A stretch of DNA of 64,000 nt from Mycteria americana (GCF_035582795.1 NC_134367.1:51367562-51431561); one strand, 5' to 3'. Positions 11,750 through 25,300 are shown, counted from the first letter of the stretch. Made by a program: numbers and translations. The notes: generated by a model from the letters alone, not told the origin.

Positions 11750-14700
11750 CGGATGGACACACGGGACAGGTGTCCCTCCTCTGTCAGTGTATCAAAATGC
11801 CGCGTCCAACACTGGTCGTAGAGGCCAGTTTCTGCCCGGGGCATGCCACGCATACCCCCGAGCTGGAGCCTATACGCAGACACCTCTCCAAAAACACGCC
11901 AGAGACCGGTGATGGCTGCGAGAGACACAGGCAGCCCCCGGCACGCTGCCGACGGGTGCGATACCTGTGAGTAGAGCCCTGTCCTGCCAGCGGCGTGAAA
12001 TGCAGCTGTGCAGCCACCCAGGCAGCTGTGGCACCTACGTGCACGTTTGCCTTGCTAAGAAACAGACACCAGCTACATCTCTTGGCCATACACCACTTTT
12101 CTTTAAAAAAAAAAAAAATACCAGCAGAGATCAGAAATATATCAAATTTTCATCATTCAGTTAGCTTCTGAGGATGATCTGTATCTGGATTTTATTTTAC
12201 TGGTGGTGAAGGAAGTACTTTAGTATAGTTTAGCCCCAAAGTACCCCAAAGTCACATGAAATCCAGAATGCCAGGACAGGCTCTGTTGTCCTTCATCCAC
12301 GTGTAACTCTGCAATGACTTGTCAGATCCTGTCACAGGTGAGCAATTAGTTGACCTAGCAAAGGAGGCTTAAACTTTACAAGTGGCCTCTGCTCTGTGCC
12401 AGAGATGGGACAAATTTTCTTTCCAGCTGTGGAATAGCTGCCAACAGAAAAAAGGAAAAAAAAAAATCAGAACCAAAACGTACTTCCCAGTCGTTATCTG
12501 AGCTAGCTCATTAATTGCTCACATGCTAAACTTCAGAAATCATATTGTGGTTATAATAAAACTAAAGTAATTTTAGTGGTGATATTTTTTAAATAAAAGG
12601 TTTGATTTTAGGGTTTTCCTTATACTTTCCCTCCTCTGCTATTTTGACACTTCCATCATTTTTGAGGCTGGCATGATGTGCATACCGAAAAGCCTTGCCT
12701 GTGTCTAGCAAGCCGAATTATTTTATTATTGCCTAGCCTACAACCTTGCATCTACAGAGACCTGGATTACAAAGGCTGGTGTCAGCCTCTGCGTTGGTGC
12801 CGTTGTAATATTTAACACGGAGCATTTACATAAAGATTCAAAGCAGTGTGGTGATTAATTGCTGTCATTCCTGCGCGTCTCCCCAGCTCACATTTGACCG
12901 AGAGGGCCATGCTTCCCTTTTAAGAGACGCTGGGGTTTGAACAATATCGCTCTATTTTTTGTTTTAATTGGCTCTTAGCAGCGAGCGCGGAAGGTGCGGT
13001 GCTGGGCAGGGCTGGCCGGGCAGCGTGCGGGCAGCTCGTGCTGACCTGCGGCTGCTGCCTGGCACTGACGCCCCGTTGACATCTCGCGGGCAGCGCTCAA
13101 AGCATCTCCATCAACGGCCTTTTGGAGGAAAAGGTTAGAGACACACCAGGCAGGGCTGGCTTCAGCATCGATGCTGCAAGGAGGCAACGGACGGGACAAA
13201 CTGAATTGCTTTCATCCTGACTATTTCTCTTTTAAGCCCTTCTGCTTCTGTTGAGCTTATAATGCAGATGGTCTCCCTGGCCTTGCCACCCAACCCTCTC
13301 TTGCTTTTAGTGCTTGGCTGGTCTCATCGCTTCCAAAGTGCTCGATGCAGCACCCTGCCTGTTGCTCTGTGCCCGGCAGAGCCAGCTCCGGTGTCACCAC
13401 AGGGGGACAAGGTCATCGATCGCACGAGGAGCAGCAGCACCCGGCCATCCCCCACCAACACCCTCCTTCCGAAAGGGACAGCCCTTCAGGTGGCGGGGGC
13501 CCATCGTCCTGACCTCCACAGCTACCAGGCAAAAATACCGACTGCAGAAGAGGTTCTTCCCCCGACACTGGCACTCAGGGGCAAGGGGTCTCTGGGGGGC
13601 ACAGGGCAGGGGACAAGTAGGTGACATGGGCCACTTGCACCTCACTGTGAGGTCCGGCCCCAGCTGCCCTGCCTGATCGCCTCAGAGCCTTATAAGCTTG
13701 CTGAGAGATGGGCCAGACGTTTTAAAGGCAGTTTTTGCCAAGAAATGAAGAGCCTGTGTATAGAAGTCTCCGTATTTTAAATCGCCAGTAACTTTTAGCG
13801 TACATACTATATATTAAATGTGAATTTGAATGTAAAATATAATGGGGCAGCTTTTCATCATCTGAATGAACTATTCAGCCCCGATTGCAATGAAGGAGGG
13901 AAAAAAAAAAAAAAGGAATCAAATACATCTAACAAATCTACATCAGGAGGGAACCATAAAAAGATACAACCTAGATAAAACCTTATGTGAGCAAGTTAAC
14001 TGAGAAGAGTAAATGCTCATAGCTTAAGGAAGAAGTACCTGTAGGCAGCAGTGCCTTCTGCCACGTGACGTTTAAGAGAAGCTAATGACGTAAATGAGGT
14101 TGCTCAAGCTGTCTCGCGGTGGGAAGCTGCCACCCGTGTGCTGTACACGGGACCAAGAGAGCAACAGGCTCTCCTGCATCGGAGTTGATTTGGAGGGACC
14201 TGCACAGCTGGGCGGCTCGGATGGACCGAATGCCCGGTGCAAAATGAAGCAAGAACTACCACCTTTCATCTGTTCATTTCAAGCGACCGAAGTGATTGTC
14301 ACCTGGGCCTCCAAATCTCACCACCCTGTCATGGACAGTGTATATTTTACAGCCATTATAACCTAATCTCAGCTAATGTGATTTACACATAGTAATTAAT
14401 GGAGCTTCAGCTGTAAGGAAATTGGTCATTCAATTTGAGTTTAATTTACTGCACACGCAGACGTTAGAAAGCACAAATTCCATAGCTGTCATCTGGGCAC
14501 AGAGAAAGGGTTGTGTGCCAGGAAGAAAAAGGTAAAACACCCAATAAACAATATGCCACTGGCCTTCCACAGCTCCCGCTCTCCTGAAGGGTCTCCTTGA
14601 TGGGAGGATGGCACGCAAATAAATCCAGGCATCTCAGTATGGATGCTTGGAGGTACGAAGGCAAAGTTCCTAGCTGTCACTGCTATCCCATTTCCCAGTT

Positions 14701-17338
14701 GCGGGAAACATCAGTCTGGCGTATTGCTGAGTATGGCCTTGTTCTGATCCCTGCATACGTTTGGGGTGTGTATCCATTCGAGAGACCAGGGTGGGTTGGT
14801 AGGGTATAATGGTACAGGGTATAAAGGCTACAAAAGATGCTGTATCTGTGGCATACACGTGAACAACTCTAGTGATGGAAAACCATGCCTAAAAGCCAGG
14901 ACAACCTTTCACAGCAAGGACAGCATTTCATTTTCAGCCACCTGAAGGTAAAGGTGGCCTCATAGCAGCCTGGCCCTTGGAGCATCTAATAACCGTGCCC
15001 CAGCAAAGCCAAAAGCAACAGCTGGGCGATCCTCACTGGCCCACGTGGGACCAGGACTGCTCCGGCAGCATGGAGATACCCACAAGATATCCAGCTTTTC
15101 TAGGGTTTCTCCCCAGAATGCCTCCAGCTTTGTACCATGAAGCATCTAGCTATGTTGCTTGCATAAAAAGGAAAGCACTCGCACTGCATTTTAAAGTCAA
15201 GGTGGATGAATTAAAAACAACTGCTCAAAGTGGTCCATGCAGTTTCCTTTGTGCTATTGAATTCCACACATGCAATGTAACTGTAACGTCTTCCCTGTTT
15301 AATTATCAGAACATATGCGTGGAAGGCGCATACACAGTGAAAGGTTGAAAATCTTCCTGATTCAGCACACATTTGAAATTAAATTCTAGGTAGAGTGTAT
15401 ATGTATGCAATGTGGCTTAAAAATATTATCATTAGCTTTACAATCTATTGTGCTAATTAGATTTATTAATAGGTTTCATTGCCAGTAATAGTTCTGTTAT
15501 TGAACTGAACGAGAAATATAAACAATTTTGGCAGAAAACGATTTCTACCAACTAAATCGTGTCTGTGTGGGCTCAAAGTGCATCTTAAAACAAAACATTG
15601 ACATGAAAGAAATAAAGTGCAAGCCACGAACATCACCTGGATGTAGTGTGTACAAAGTTGGTGTCCCATCTAGAGTTCAATACTGAACACGAGTCACCCA
15701 AAGTTCTCTTGTCTATTTGTTCCCCGACTTGCTAAGGCCCCAACATAGCACAGCCAACAAAGCACCTGCTTACCTTACTGAATAGAAATGAGTTTAAGCG
15801 CATGCCCAACCTCTAATCCAGCACTCGGGTCCTCTGCCAAGTCTTTGACAAACCCTAAGGAAACAGCGTGCCATCGCCTGCACAGATTTTAAAGACGATA
15901 CTGCCAGGGGCATTTTAAAACTTGTCTCTGCACGGAACGTAAAACTCGAGTGACCATGGCACGCTGCGGATGCGGGCAGCTGCCTGCAAGGCATCCCTGG
16001 TACCCCATAAATCAGCTCTTCGAGGCATGGGCATCCTCACGGTAGAACCACCTAAGTATCTCACTTTGCAGAGCTTAAAATACAGCTGAATTGGAGATAC
16101 CTTCACGATGTCCATCTTACGCAAATGCTTTTCCAAAAACTAATGCAAAGCAATGTTTAGTGGACTCATTAACACCCCAACTCCTGCTACAAAAGGAAGC
16201 TCTGCCTTTCTTTCTCTGCCAGATTTTATTTTTTAATAATTAAATAATAATAATTATTATTTAAATAATTCCAATCTTAAAATGCGTTTCCTTCAGCAGC
16301 TTTTAAATGAAGAGCCAACAAGGTGTTGGGGGGAAAACACCCACAGATAAAGAGATATAAAAATAGGGGGAATGCACGTGTAACAGTAGAGGTTGTTTAA
16401 AAGAAGAGAGATAGAGAAAAGCAACCTCCATCTAATGCCTTCCTCCTCCAGAAAGGGGGAAAACCAAACCAACCCAAACCTACGGCTCAGAGTACGCCAG
16501 GTATCCCTCTGGAAGGATCCCAGGCTTTCCTGGAGAAATCCATGCCCCTGCCTCCCTCTGCTGGAGCGCGGCCTGGAACTGCAGCCGCTCGGCTGGCAGA
16601 GCACCTTCTCTTCCCCTACAGCTCAAGGGCTTTCCACTCGCAAGACATTTGCCATTTGCAGAGGCTTTATCAGGGTTCTGCACAAGTGTAACTGTCCAGT
16701 CACCCAGCATCAGGCTAGGAAAAAAGGGAAGTTTCCTTTATTATTAATCAACCACTGTCAACATTTTTGCTTAAATCATTTTACACAAACTCCCATCTTT
16801 GTAACTTGTTCCTTTTACCTATGCATATCGACTTCAAATTTATCCCTTATTTCAACAAGCAGCATTTATTTGCCCTAAATCCAATTCACGGTGCTTCCCT
16901 CCGCTAATTGCAAGTTACCGCACCCCGTACCCATACACGAGCTGAGCCAGGAGGAGCAGGGCCAGTTGCGTGGCATCACCTCCTGCCTATTCTAGCCAGG
17001 TCCAATTTTTTCCCCTTGAAGTGGCTTCTGCAAGCCCTAAAGGTATTTGCAGCATCTCTGCTTGGGCGGGCAGTCCACATGCCCACTCTGATCTAGAACA
17101 AGAGGCCACGAAAAGGAGTGTGACAGCAGAAGGGCAAAAATAAATCTATTCACACCAAAACGATACTAGACGCTTCCAAATTATGCTCGGGCCACTATTG
17201 CACAGGGGGTGCAGCAGCAAAGCAGATTTTATTTCTAGAACTTTTTTACTCTTCAGTTACTAGGCCAGAGTTTCAGCTGAGTTAGGTATAAATTGGCTGA
17301 ATTCATTCCTAAACCCTATCAAAAAGCAAGGCATACAC
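11750..17338. other. Intergenic DNA up to CR1 copy 1, no gene recognised
   Basis: Composition falls from GC-rich (11800-12000, 12980-13640) to AT-rich with increasing position. It has A runs at 12106-12118 and 13899-13913, a CACGTG/CRE-like cluster at 14061-14092 and an AT-only inverted repeat at 16237-16270. ORFs up to 161 codons show nothing recognisable. Part of this may be distal SEC63 3' UTR or the next gene's upstream region. Confidence 0.45.
16237..16270. repeat. AT-only inverted repeat
   Basis: A left arm near ATTAAATAATAAT pairs with a right arm near ATTATTATTTAA within about 34 bp that contain only A and T. It could extrude a hairpin. No gene or terminator role is evident. Confidence 0.6.
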
Positions 17339-19519
17339 ATGGTTGGAGGCTGTCTTGGGCAGAGCGATCATGAAATGATAGAGTTTTTGATACGTGGAGA
17401 AGCGGCGAGGGGGGTCGGCAAAACTGCCACCTTAGACTTCCGGAGGGCGGACTTCAGCCTGTTTAGGAGACTGGTCGACAGAGTCCCCTGGGAGGCAGCT
17501 CTTATGGGCAAAGGGGTCCAGGAAGGCTGGACATTCTTTAAGGAGGAAGTCCTAAAGGCACAAGAGCGGGCTGTCCCCAGGTGCCGAAAGACGAGCCGGC
17601 GGGGAAGAAGACCGGCCTGGCTGACTAGAGAGCTCTGGCTCGAACTGAGGAGAAAGAGGAGAGTCTATGACCTCTGGAAGAAGGGGCGGGCAACTCAGGA
17701 GGACTACAGGGGTGTAGCGAGGCTGTGCAGGGAGAAAACTAGAAGGGCCAAAGCTGAGCTAGAGCTCAGTCTGGCTGCTGCTATAAAAGACAACAAAAAA
17801 CACTTCTTCAAATACATTAGCAGCAAAAGGAGAGCTAAGGAGAATCTCCAGCCCCTAGTAGATGTGGGAGGAAACACAGTGACCAAGGATGAGGAAAAGG
17901 CTGAGGTACTTAATGCCTTCTTTGCCTCAGTCTTTATTAGCAGGGCCGAATGTTCTATGGGTACCCAGCCCCTGGAGTTGGAAGATAGGGATGGGGACCA
18001 GACTGGAGCCCCCATTATCCAGGGGGAAATGGTGAGTGACCTGCTGCACCACTTAGACACTCACAAGTCTATGGGGCCTGATGAGATCCACCCGAGAGTG
18101 TTGAAGGAGCTGGCAGATGTGCTCACCAAGGCCCTTTCCATCATTTACCAGCAGTCCTGGCTAACTGGGGAAGTCCCTGCTGACTGGAGATTAGCGAATG
18201 TGACACCCATCTTCAAGAAGGGCCGGAAGGAGGACCCGGGGAACTACAGGCCTGTCAGCCTGACCTCGGTGCCGGGGAAGCTGATGGAGCAGATCATCCT
18301 GAGTGCTATCACACGGCATGTAGAGAATAACCAGGGGATCAGGCCCAGCCAGCATGGGTTCAGGAAAGGCAGGTCCTGCTTGACCAACCTGATCTCCTTC
18401 TATGATAAGGTGACCCGCCTAGTGGATGAGGGGAAGTCTGTGGATGTTGTCTATCTAGACTTCAGTAAAGCCTTTGACACGGTTTCCCACGGCATTCTCC
18501 TGGAGAAACTGGCTGCTCATGGCTTGGACGGGTGTACTCTTCGCTGGGTAAAGAACTGGCTGGACGGCCGGGCCCAGAGAGTGGTGGTGAATGGAGTTTA
18601 CTCCGGTTGGCGGCCGGTCACAAGCGGTGTTCCCCAGGGCTCGGTGTTGGGGCCAGTTCTGTTTAACATCTTTATCAATGATCTGGACGAAGGGATCGAG
18701 TGCACTCTCAGTAAGTTTGCAGACGACACCAAGTTGTGTGGGAGTGTTGATCTGCTGGAGGGTAGGCAGGCTCTGCAGAGGGACCTGGACAGGCTGGATC
18801 GATGGGCTGGGGTGAATTGTATGAGGTTTAACAAGGCCAAGTGCAAGGTCCTGCACTTGGGCCACAGCAACCCCATGCAACGCTACAGGCTTGGGGAAGA
18901 GTGGCTGGAAAGCTGCCTGGCAGAGAAGGACCTGGGGGTGTTGGTTGACAGCCGCCTGAATATGAGCCAGCAGTGTGCCCAGGTGGCCAAGAAGGCCAAT
19001 GGCATCCTGGCCTGTATCAAAAATAGCGTGGCCAGCAGGACTAGGGAAGTGATTGTGCCCCTGTACTCGGCACTGGTGAGGCCGCACCTCGAATACTGTG
19101 TTCAGTTTTGGGCCCCCCACTACAAGAGGGATATTGAGGTACTGGAGCGCGTACAGAGAAGGGCAACGAAGCTGGTGAAGGGTCTGGAGCAGAAGTCTTA
19201 TGAGGAGCGGCTGAGGGAGCTGGGACTGTTTAGCCTGGAGAAAAGGAGGCTGAGGGGAGACCTCATCGCTCTCTACAACTACCTGAAAGGAGGTTGTAGA
19301 GAGGTGGGGGTCGGTCTCTTCTCCCAGGTAACAAGTGATAGGACAAGAGGAAATGGCCTCAAGTTGCGCCAGGGGAGGTTTAGACTGGATATTAGGAAAT
19401 TTTTCTTCACCGAGAGGGTTATCAAGCATTGGAACAGACTGCCCAGGGAAGTGGTTGAGTCGCCATCCCTGGAGGTATTTAAAGGACGTTTGGATGAGGT
19501 ACTTAGAGACATGGTGTAG
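17339..19519 (+). CDS. CR1 ORF2 fragment: reverse transcriptase
   Basis: An open frame of 726 codons with no stop or frameshift. Residues 9-11 are SDH, the last catalytic motif of the AP-endonuclease; the rest of the endonuclease is missing. The RT domain starts near residue 290 ([20 protein letters not shown]). RT motif A is YLDFSKAFD with the catalytic Asp at 374. Motif B holds [11 protein letters not shown], and the catalytic FADD is at residues 460-463. The C-terminal part ([29 protein letters not shown]) is typical of CR1. The first ATG may be only the first Met after truncation. It cannot move on its own without a promoter, ORF1 or a complete endonuclease. Confidence 0.93.
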   Translation: MVGGCLGQSDHEMIEFLIRGEAARGVGKTATLDFRRADFSLFRRLVDRVPWEAALMGKGVQEGWTFFKEEVLKAQERAVPRCRKTSRRGRRPAWLTRELWLELRRKRRVYDLWKKGRATQEDYRGVARLCREKTRRAKAELELSLAAAIKDNKKHFFKYISSKRRAKENLQPLVDVGGNTVTKDEEKAEVLNAFFASVFISRAECSMGTQPLELEDRDGDQTGAPIIQGEMVSDLLHHLDTHKSMGPDEIHPRVLKELADVLTKALSIIYQQSWLTGEVPADWRLANVTPIFKKGRKEDPGNYRPVSLTSVPGKLMEQIILSAITRHVENNQGIRPSQHGFRKGRSCLTNLISFYDKVTRLVDEGKSVDVVYLDFSKAFDTVSHGILLEKLAAHGLDGCTLRWVKNWLDGRAQRVVVNGVYSGWRPVTSGVPQGSVLGPVLFNIFINDLDEGIECTLSKFADDTKLCGSVDLLEGRQALQRDLDRLDRWAGVNCMRFNKAKCKVLHLGHSNPMQRYRLGEEWLESCLAEKDLGVLVDSRLNMSQQCAQVAKKANGILACIKNSVASRTREVIVPLYSALVRPHLEYCVQFWAPHYKRDIEVLERVQRRATKLVKGLEQKSYEERLRELGLFSLEKRRLRGDLIALYNYLKGGCREVGVGLFSQVTSDRTRGNGLKLRQGRFRLDIRKFFFTERVIKHWNRLPREVVESPSLEVFKGRLDEVLRDMV

Positions 19520-19589
19520 TGATGGTTTTTGGCAGTGTTAGGTTTATGGTTGGACTCGATGATCTTAAAGGTCTTTTCCAACCTATATG

Positions 19590-19613
19590 ATTCTGTGATT
19601 CTGTGATTCTGTG
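19590..19613 (+). repeat. CR1 3'-terminal octamer array, 3 x ATTCTGTG
   Basis: Three perfect tandem ATTCTGTG units end the CR1 copy. CR1 reverse transcription primes at such terminal octamers, so the array marks the true 3' end. Copies 2 and 3 have only one unit each. Confidence 0.92.
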
Positions 19614-19615
19614 AT

Positions 19616-22180
19616 CAGTGAGAGCAAAATGCTGCTTCTTCCTGTAAAGTTTTACTCATCCTGGTAACTGTTATTCCAGAGGGGTAGTCAATCTTTGAAT
19701 GACAACCCAAATCATTATTCAAAAATGGTTAATGGACACACCACACAATAGACCAACCAACAATTCAATAATGTAGTAATACTCATAAGAGTTGTGCATC
19801 TGCAGTTGGTGTTTTTAATTGTGTGAAGCTCTTAAAATACCTCCTCGGCCCCATTTTTGCAGCTGTCTCAGAAGGTGCTGTAAAATGATGCACAACTACA
19901 TAGCCACTATTTTTATGAGAGAAAGCATCAGCATACCTTCTTCACATTATGAAGATTTGCAATACCACTGCAATTCTGTTCCTCACATCTTCTATTAAGT
20001 TACCTTGACCATACAAGAGACCCACATTTGAAGAAGTATTAGATTTAGCTTTTGTTAGCTCAATAGAATTATCCTTGGTTTGCAGACTTTGTGTAATCCC
20101 AGCTGTCAGCTTCGATCTTTAAGAAGAAAATACTTCAGTGTTCAGACCAGGGACATGATTCTTTCTTCTTTTTTTTTTTTAAATCACTTCAATGCATTCA
20201 CATCTTGCAAATATATACCTTGACTTTTAATAGTCAAATTTAGGGATCAGTAGTCAGAGCACTCCCCCCCTCCCCATGCTCTTATTATCAATTTTATCTC
20301 CTAACTATAATCACTTCCCAACTTTTAACCACCACAGAAGTTCACTATGAATTGTTCTGGCAGAACAATATAAGTTTAGCATTCATTTTGCCTGCTTGAT
20401 AATAAGGAGTCTGGTGACTCTTCCTTGAGCATTTCTCTCATCAGTGCAGTATTTGGCTTGAAAGCCCATGGAATGCAACTAGTGCTTTTTCATTGTTACT
20501 TCTCTACTGTATTTTGCAAATAAAAACTGGAGTTAAAAGGCATCAAGTGTACAAGCCATTTAATTTAAACCTAGTCGTCATTCTTGAGTTTGAACACCTG
20601 ACACTGCTTATGATCTACAAGAGTTTTTCCTGCACAACATGAACTTCAGAAGTACTTTGAAAGATACCATAATCTCATTTAGACCATTTTGAAGTTTTAT
20701 TTGCAACTATTGCGATTACAAAGAATGTAACAATGTAAATTTGCATTTAAAGTGACAACCCTTTCTAATAAACAAGGTCACAAATTAGTGTGCACCTATT
20801 CTGGCTTTGGGCAATTTTCATAGGATGGAAATTTTCCTGCATGACAATTTGTCACGGTTTACAGCATTGCATTTTCATAGTTCAATACATAGGAACAGAA
20901 ATACATCTGTTCCTACTTGCAGAACACTCGTATGTATTTCTGAAATATAGAAATACAACTTTAATTAATCGCTTTCATTTGTTTTATTGAGAGGAAGAAA
21001 AGGAAGAATCCATCCATGGCTTTTGTCAAGTCATACAATACACTAACAGCCCTGATTCTCTCCTCCCTGAATTTATTCTCTAATTAGACTTGTTTGTTTT
21101 TTTTAAAACAGGACTAGGGATAGAATCACTGTCTTGTTTACAGCCCTGCAAGAGACTGAGGTTAAAAAACTCAAAGAGATGCACACTATTACAAATGCAA
21201 ACAGCCATCAAATTGTCCAGTTTATTGATGGGAATTCAAAATTGATACAAAACATGCCCTCTTTGCATGTTGTATTTTACTTTTAAAATGTTTCCAACAG
21301 TGTCAGGTAGATTCAGAGTTAAGAATATACTTCGGCTTTCAGCATGTACCTTCTTTATAAAGGTATTACACAAAAGCCACCAACTTACTAACACGTGGTC
21401 CCAAAATTGCTTTCAGACATTTTGTTTATCAAAAGACTCAGATCTTCTGCTGATCTGATGAAATAAAGGCTTAAAAATGTTTTAAGCCATTAATAAGTAT
21501 CCTATGGCAGAGTCAAGAAAGTTTGATTTCCATTATAATTTGGGCATAAAAAGGCAACAGTCCTAAAAAAGCAGCCCTCCAGAATATATGGAATGTGGCA
21601 ATGGGTATGATGCCAATTTATAATGACCAAGTTATGTAAAACAGATTTTTAAAGCTATGAATGATGTGAGCAGTATCACAGCAAAATATTTAATGAATAC
21701 CACAGAACCAATCAAGTTTGAAAGTTGAGCAGATGTTGTTTCAATCAACAGAGATTTGTAATGTCAAATATACCAAAACGTTTTCTAAAATAAATTCCTA
21801 ATGCAGAAAAATTGATTTAAAGTTTGCTCCTAGCGAATAGTACCTTTTATTTAAATTGGACCCTAAACTGATCAGACAATACATAGCCCACACTTTCGGA
21901 CATTTATAATAAAAAAGCTTTTATTTTCAATTGAAACAAATGCACCATCCTGCACTTGAAGGCTATAATGAGCCATAAGCATATCCCAAGGTGTATCAAT
22001 GGCAACAGATTTGTTTCACCTCCACTGAGAAGTTACGTAATGCACTCTTAATTGGTAAAGAAAAATTAAATTCAGCCTTCTCAAAGCTTCTGTACTGTGT
22101 TTCTTGGTTATTGTACAGTTCCACAGTCAGACCAAGAGTTTGCAGTGTGTGCAGATATTGTAGTCAATCAATAGTATTGT
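19616..22180 (-). other. SEC63: SEC63 3' UTR and downstream flank, end not determined
   Basis: AT-rich DNA directly downstream of the SEC63 stop with no gene of its own. Minus-strand AATAAA signals occur at 21920-21925 (about 256 nt after the stop), 21846-21851, 21221-21226, 21072-21077, 20983-20988 and 20696-20701; weaker ATTAAA signals occur nearer the CR1. Mammalian SEC63 has a 3' UTR of several kilobases, so the later signals are plausible ends. The real cleavage site cannot be chosen by eye. Confidence 0.6.
21920..21925 (-). terminator. SEC63: First SEC63 poly(A) signal AATAAA
   Basis: The plus strand reads TTTATT, which is AATAAA on the SEC63 strand, about 256 nt past the stop codon. 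It is the first canonical hexamer and a candidate for a short 3' UTR form. Confidence 0.4.
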
Positions 22181-22324
22181 TTAATCATCATCTTCCTCCT
22201 CTTCCTCTTCCTCCTCAAAACTGTCTTCAAAGCCCTCACTGTCTTCCTGGTCCTCATCACCTTCTATTGCTGTATCCCATTGTGGATGATTTTCTGGCAC
22301 TGGTTTTGCTTCATGAACTTCCAG
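22181..22324 (-). CDS. SEC63: SEC63 exon 21: acidic C-terminus and stop
   Basis: Codes the last 47 residues and a TAA stop at 22183-22181. It reads [20 protein letters not shown], then [10 protein letters not shown], eight Glu and three Asp. In mammals this acidic tail is a CK2 target that binds SEC62. The acceptor is AATCACAG. The tail appears identical to the recalled human sequence. Confidence 0.96.
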   Translation of the reverse strand: MEVHEAKPVPENHPQWDTAIEGDEDQEDSEGFEDSFEEEEEEEEDDD

Positions 22325-25300
22325 CTGTGATTGGGTAACGAAAAAGAAAGAAGACAGGAAAAAAGGGTTACAGACAATACATTCCAATTTGGGAAAACAA
22401 AACAAAAGCAAAAATGACACACCACACAAATGGACAGTTTAAACAAACAAACAAACCCCCAAAACAAACAAACAAAAAAACCCCACCAAACACACACATA
22501 CCCCCAAACCAACAACTGATTCCAGAAATAAGGCATGCCAGACCTCAAGGTATAAAGCCAGAGCCAACCATACTGCAGAAATTGAATAAACATGAGAAAA
22601 CATGTATTAAAATATACAGGCACTGGAAAGCATCACAAACTTTAGTCCCATTTAATCCATCATAAAATCGCCACTACTGGCATCAGGCAGAAATTGCTTA
22701 TAAGTCCCTCCTTGCCACTGTTTTAAAATTAGGACAGCTTGAATTCTTAAAGATAACAGGACTTCTGGGGTTTTAATAGCCATAAGAAGTAGCTTTCAAT
22801 ATAATATAAACATATAACACAATTAAACATCACCTTCAATGGTTTAATCTGGTCCAATCCCATATATGAATCCGATCTTAAATAAACTGTGTACTGATAG
22901 TTTCCAGGCTTGCCTGGTGCTGGGAACTTCAGCTCTACCTACAAAACAGAAATCACACCATAAGTTCTTACTGCTTTCAAGTGATACATTGGAACAAGTA
23001 CCTCAGTATTCTAATGAGCAATACATAATACTACAGAATAATATTTTCTTAAGAAGTTTTAGTTTCTTACAAGTGTCACTTCTTTGAAAATCTCTACATA
23101 ATACCCGCAGGAAAAAAGAGAATACCCAAGCACAATACCTTCCATCAAAGTTGAATAATCATCGAGTCACATTTTTTTCTCAATTAGACCAAGTAACTCT
23201 ACATTAAGTACACAATTTCACCCTGTTGTATGCCCCCTAATTCTCAAAACCCCAAACAGGTTAAAATATTTTGTCTGCTGAAAGTATTAGTCTAACTCTA
23301 CTGTTATTTGAAATTGAACATAAAATCTAGTTTGAAAGAACAAAATACATCAAATCTCCATTTTTCAGAACAGCAAAGAACACAGCCAACGGTTACAGTC
23401 TCAGAAAGGTTCATATGAGCCGAGGCTAATTAATTTGTCACAGCCTCTGCTTTACAGAAAAAGAACACTTAGTATTTCTCATACATTTGAATAACTTTAA
23501 GAATGATCATTGTGTATGAATACCGATTTTCATCAGCTTTTGATATTAGGGGGAAAAAAACATATTCTGCAAAGAAACTTGAAAGTCGTCTTAAATTATT
23601 TTTTCGTTCTCCATTATCAATTTTCACAGTTAAAAGGCTCTTCTCTACTTTTGTCAGGAGAGTAAAATTTGTTTTCCATCTTAAGAGAAAAATATGAAAA
23701 AATTAAAATCTAAATGTATTTGCATACCATAAGATACTTCAGTATAGTTCTGTAATACCCCAAAAGAAAATTCTTGAAGTACTTTACCTCTTCTTTATCT
23801 TTTAGTGTACAAACATGATATGGCATACATATTAGCATCTGCTCCTTCCGGTCTGCAATATACAGCCACCACCATTCTTGTTTTTCCTTTCATAAAAGAA
23901 AAGGAAAAAAAAGCCAACCAGAATTATTGAAGTCATATGAAATGATGCCCCTACACTTTATAACAGGTAATTATGATTCACTGGTCCTTATAATACAGAT
24001 AGAAAGGAGGTGGTTTGTGTTTGGTGTTTTTTTTTTTAAACCCTTGGGTGTGTATGAATAAAATATACAGTATATATTGCACTCTGAAAGCAAACAGGTT
24101 ATCGCAAGTAACTGTTAGTCTGCAAAGGCTTCATTCTGTATATTCAGCCTAAGCTACTACACAAGACATGGAACCGTTCTGAGGAATTGTGTCCACTGAG
24201 GATTAACGAGCAACTTCATGCAATATAATACTACCTTAAATCCTTCAACAGAAATCCAGCCTGAATAAAAAGGTCAGTATATAAAGCAAGGCATGCCAAA
24301 AGACAGATGAAGTACTCTTTCCAGTAAACAATCTTTTTCAGGAAAGTATGCTTTGCCCCACTTCTCCTCTCCCTCTCCAAAAAGTAGGAATCTGCTGAAA
24401 GTTGGAATTTGGACATACCGAGATTTCACTTCAAGGAAGTATTAACTGCAGGCAATATCAATATTTATGAAGGATACCCAACAACTGCAGCCTATGACAC
24501 ACAGCTTTCAAAATAGCTACAGGTCTCAAAGGTCTTGCCACTGCAGGCACTAAAGCAGAGTTCCTAAACTAAATGAAATTCAATGAGTGCAGTCCATCAT
24601 AAAAGACAGCAACACTGTACAAAACTAACAGTTTATCCCTCAATTGGAGTCAGATTTTTAAGACTGTGGTGCAGTTCAGCAGCGCAGACACAACCATTCT
24701 CAAATGGGAAAGACTGTAGCTCTTCAACATCAACTGTTCTTCATTTAACCACTATTCCTTTTTGGTTAACCCTCTGACACATTTTAAGCAAAACCCACTT
24801 TGTTTTAATAGAAGCTGAAAGCTTTTTATTGCAAAGAAGTCAGTTCAGTACTGCAAAGCAAGTTTCCGTTCCTTCACCTCCTTAAGTCTTTTCTTAAAAA
24901 GAGTGAGGGGGTGGATGGGTGTGTGGCACAGAAGACTTCTTCATAAATATGAAGAAGTATTTTAGTAGATCGGTAATAGTCATAACAGCGTAGTCTTACC
25001 CTTAGGGAACAAAGGGGGAAAACCCACACCTTTTAGACAACCCAAATGTTAGCCTGCTGAACAGTGTTCCAAAACAATTTTTATCCACCCCTGATAGTGG
25101 TAACTGATCGTGTTTATAACAGACTGGACCTCTAAAGAGTGCATCTTATGACAGTCACCAGTCAAGCTCCAAACCAGGAGGCCAATTTTTATATATTTAT
25201 ACCAACAACAATCAGGTAGTTGCTTCGGTGCCACATGAAAGTGGTTGTTTTGTTTTTAATGTAACAGCATTAGAAGGACTGAATAAAAGGATTCAGTGGA

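Larger units (their letters stand above)
17339..19615 (+). mobile_element. CR1 LINE copy 1, 5'-truncated, with intact RT frame
   Basis: A chicken-repeat-1 type non-LTR retrotransposon. Homology begins near the end of the endonuclease domain (GQSDHEM) and runs through the reverse transcriptase to a short 3' UTR containing GGTTGGACTCGATGATCTTA. It ends in three ATTCTGTG octamers at 19590-19613, the hallmark of CR1 3' ends. The 5' end is truncated at about 17339. I see no clear target-site duplication, which is usual for CR1. It lies antisense to SEC63, downstream of its coding region and possibly inside a long 3' UTR. Confidence 0.95.
22325..23787 (-). other. SEC63: SEC63 introns 20 and 19 (with exon 20 between)
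   Basis: Intron 20 is 509 bp and holds an A/C-rich tract. Intron 19 is 849 bp of plain AT-rich DNA. I see no other feature. Confidence 0.8.

Noticed and set aside
18455..19429. 324-codon minus-strand ORF
   Set aside because: It lies exactly antisense to the intact CR1 RT frame and matches the antisense of the other CR1 copies, so it is a shadow of that coding sequence.
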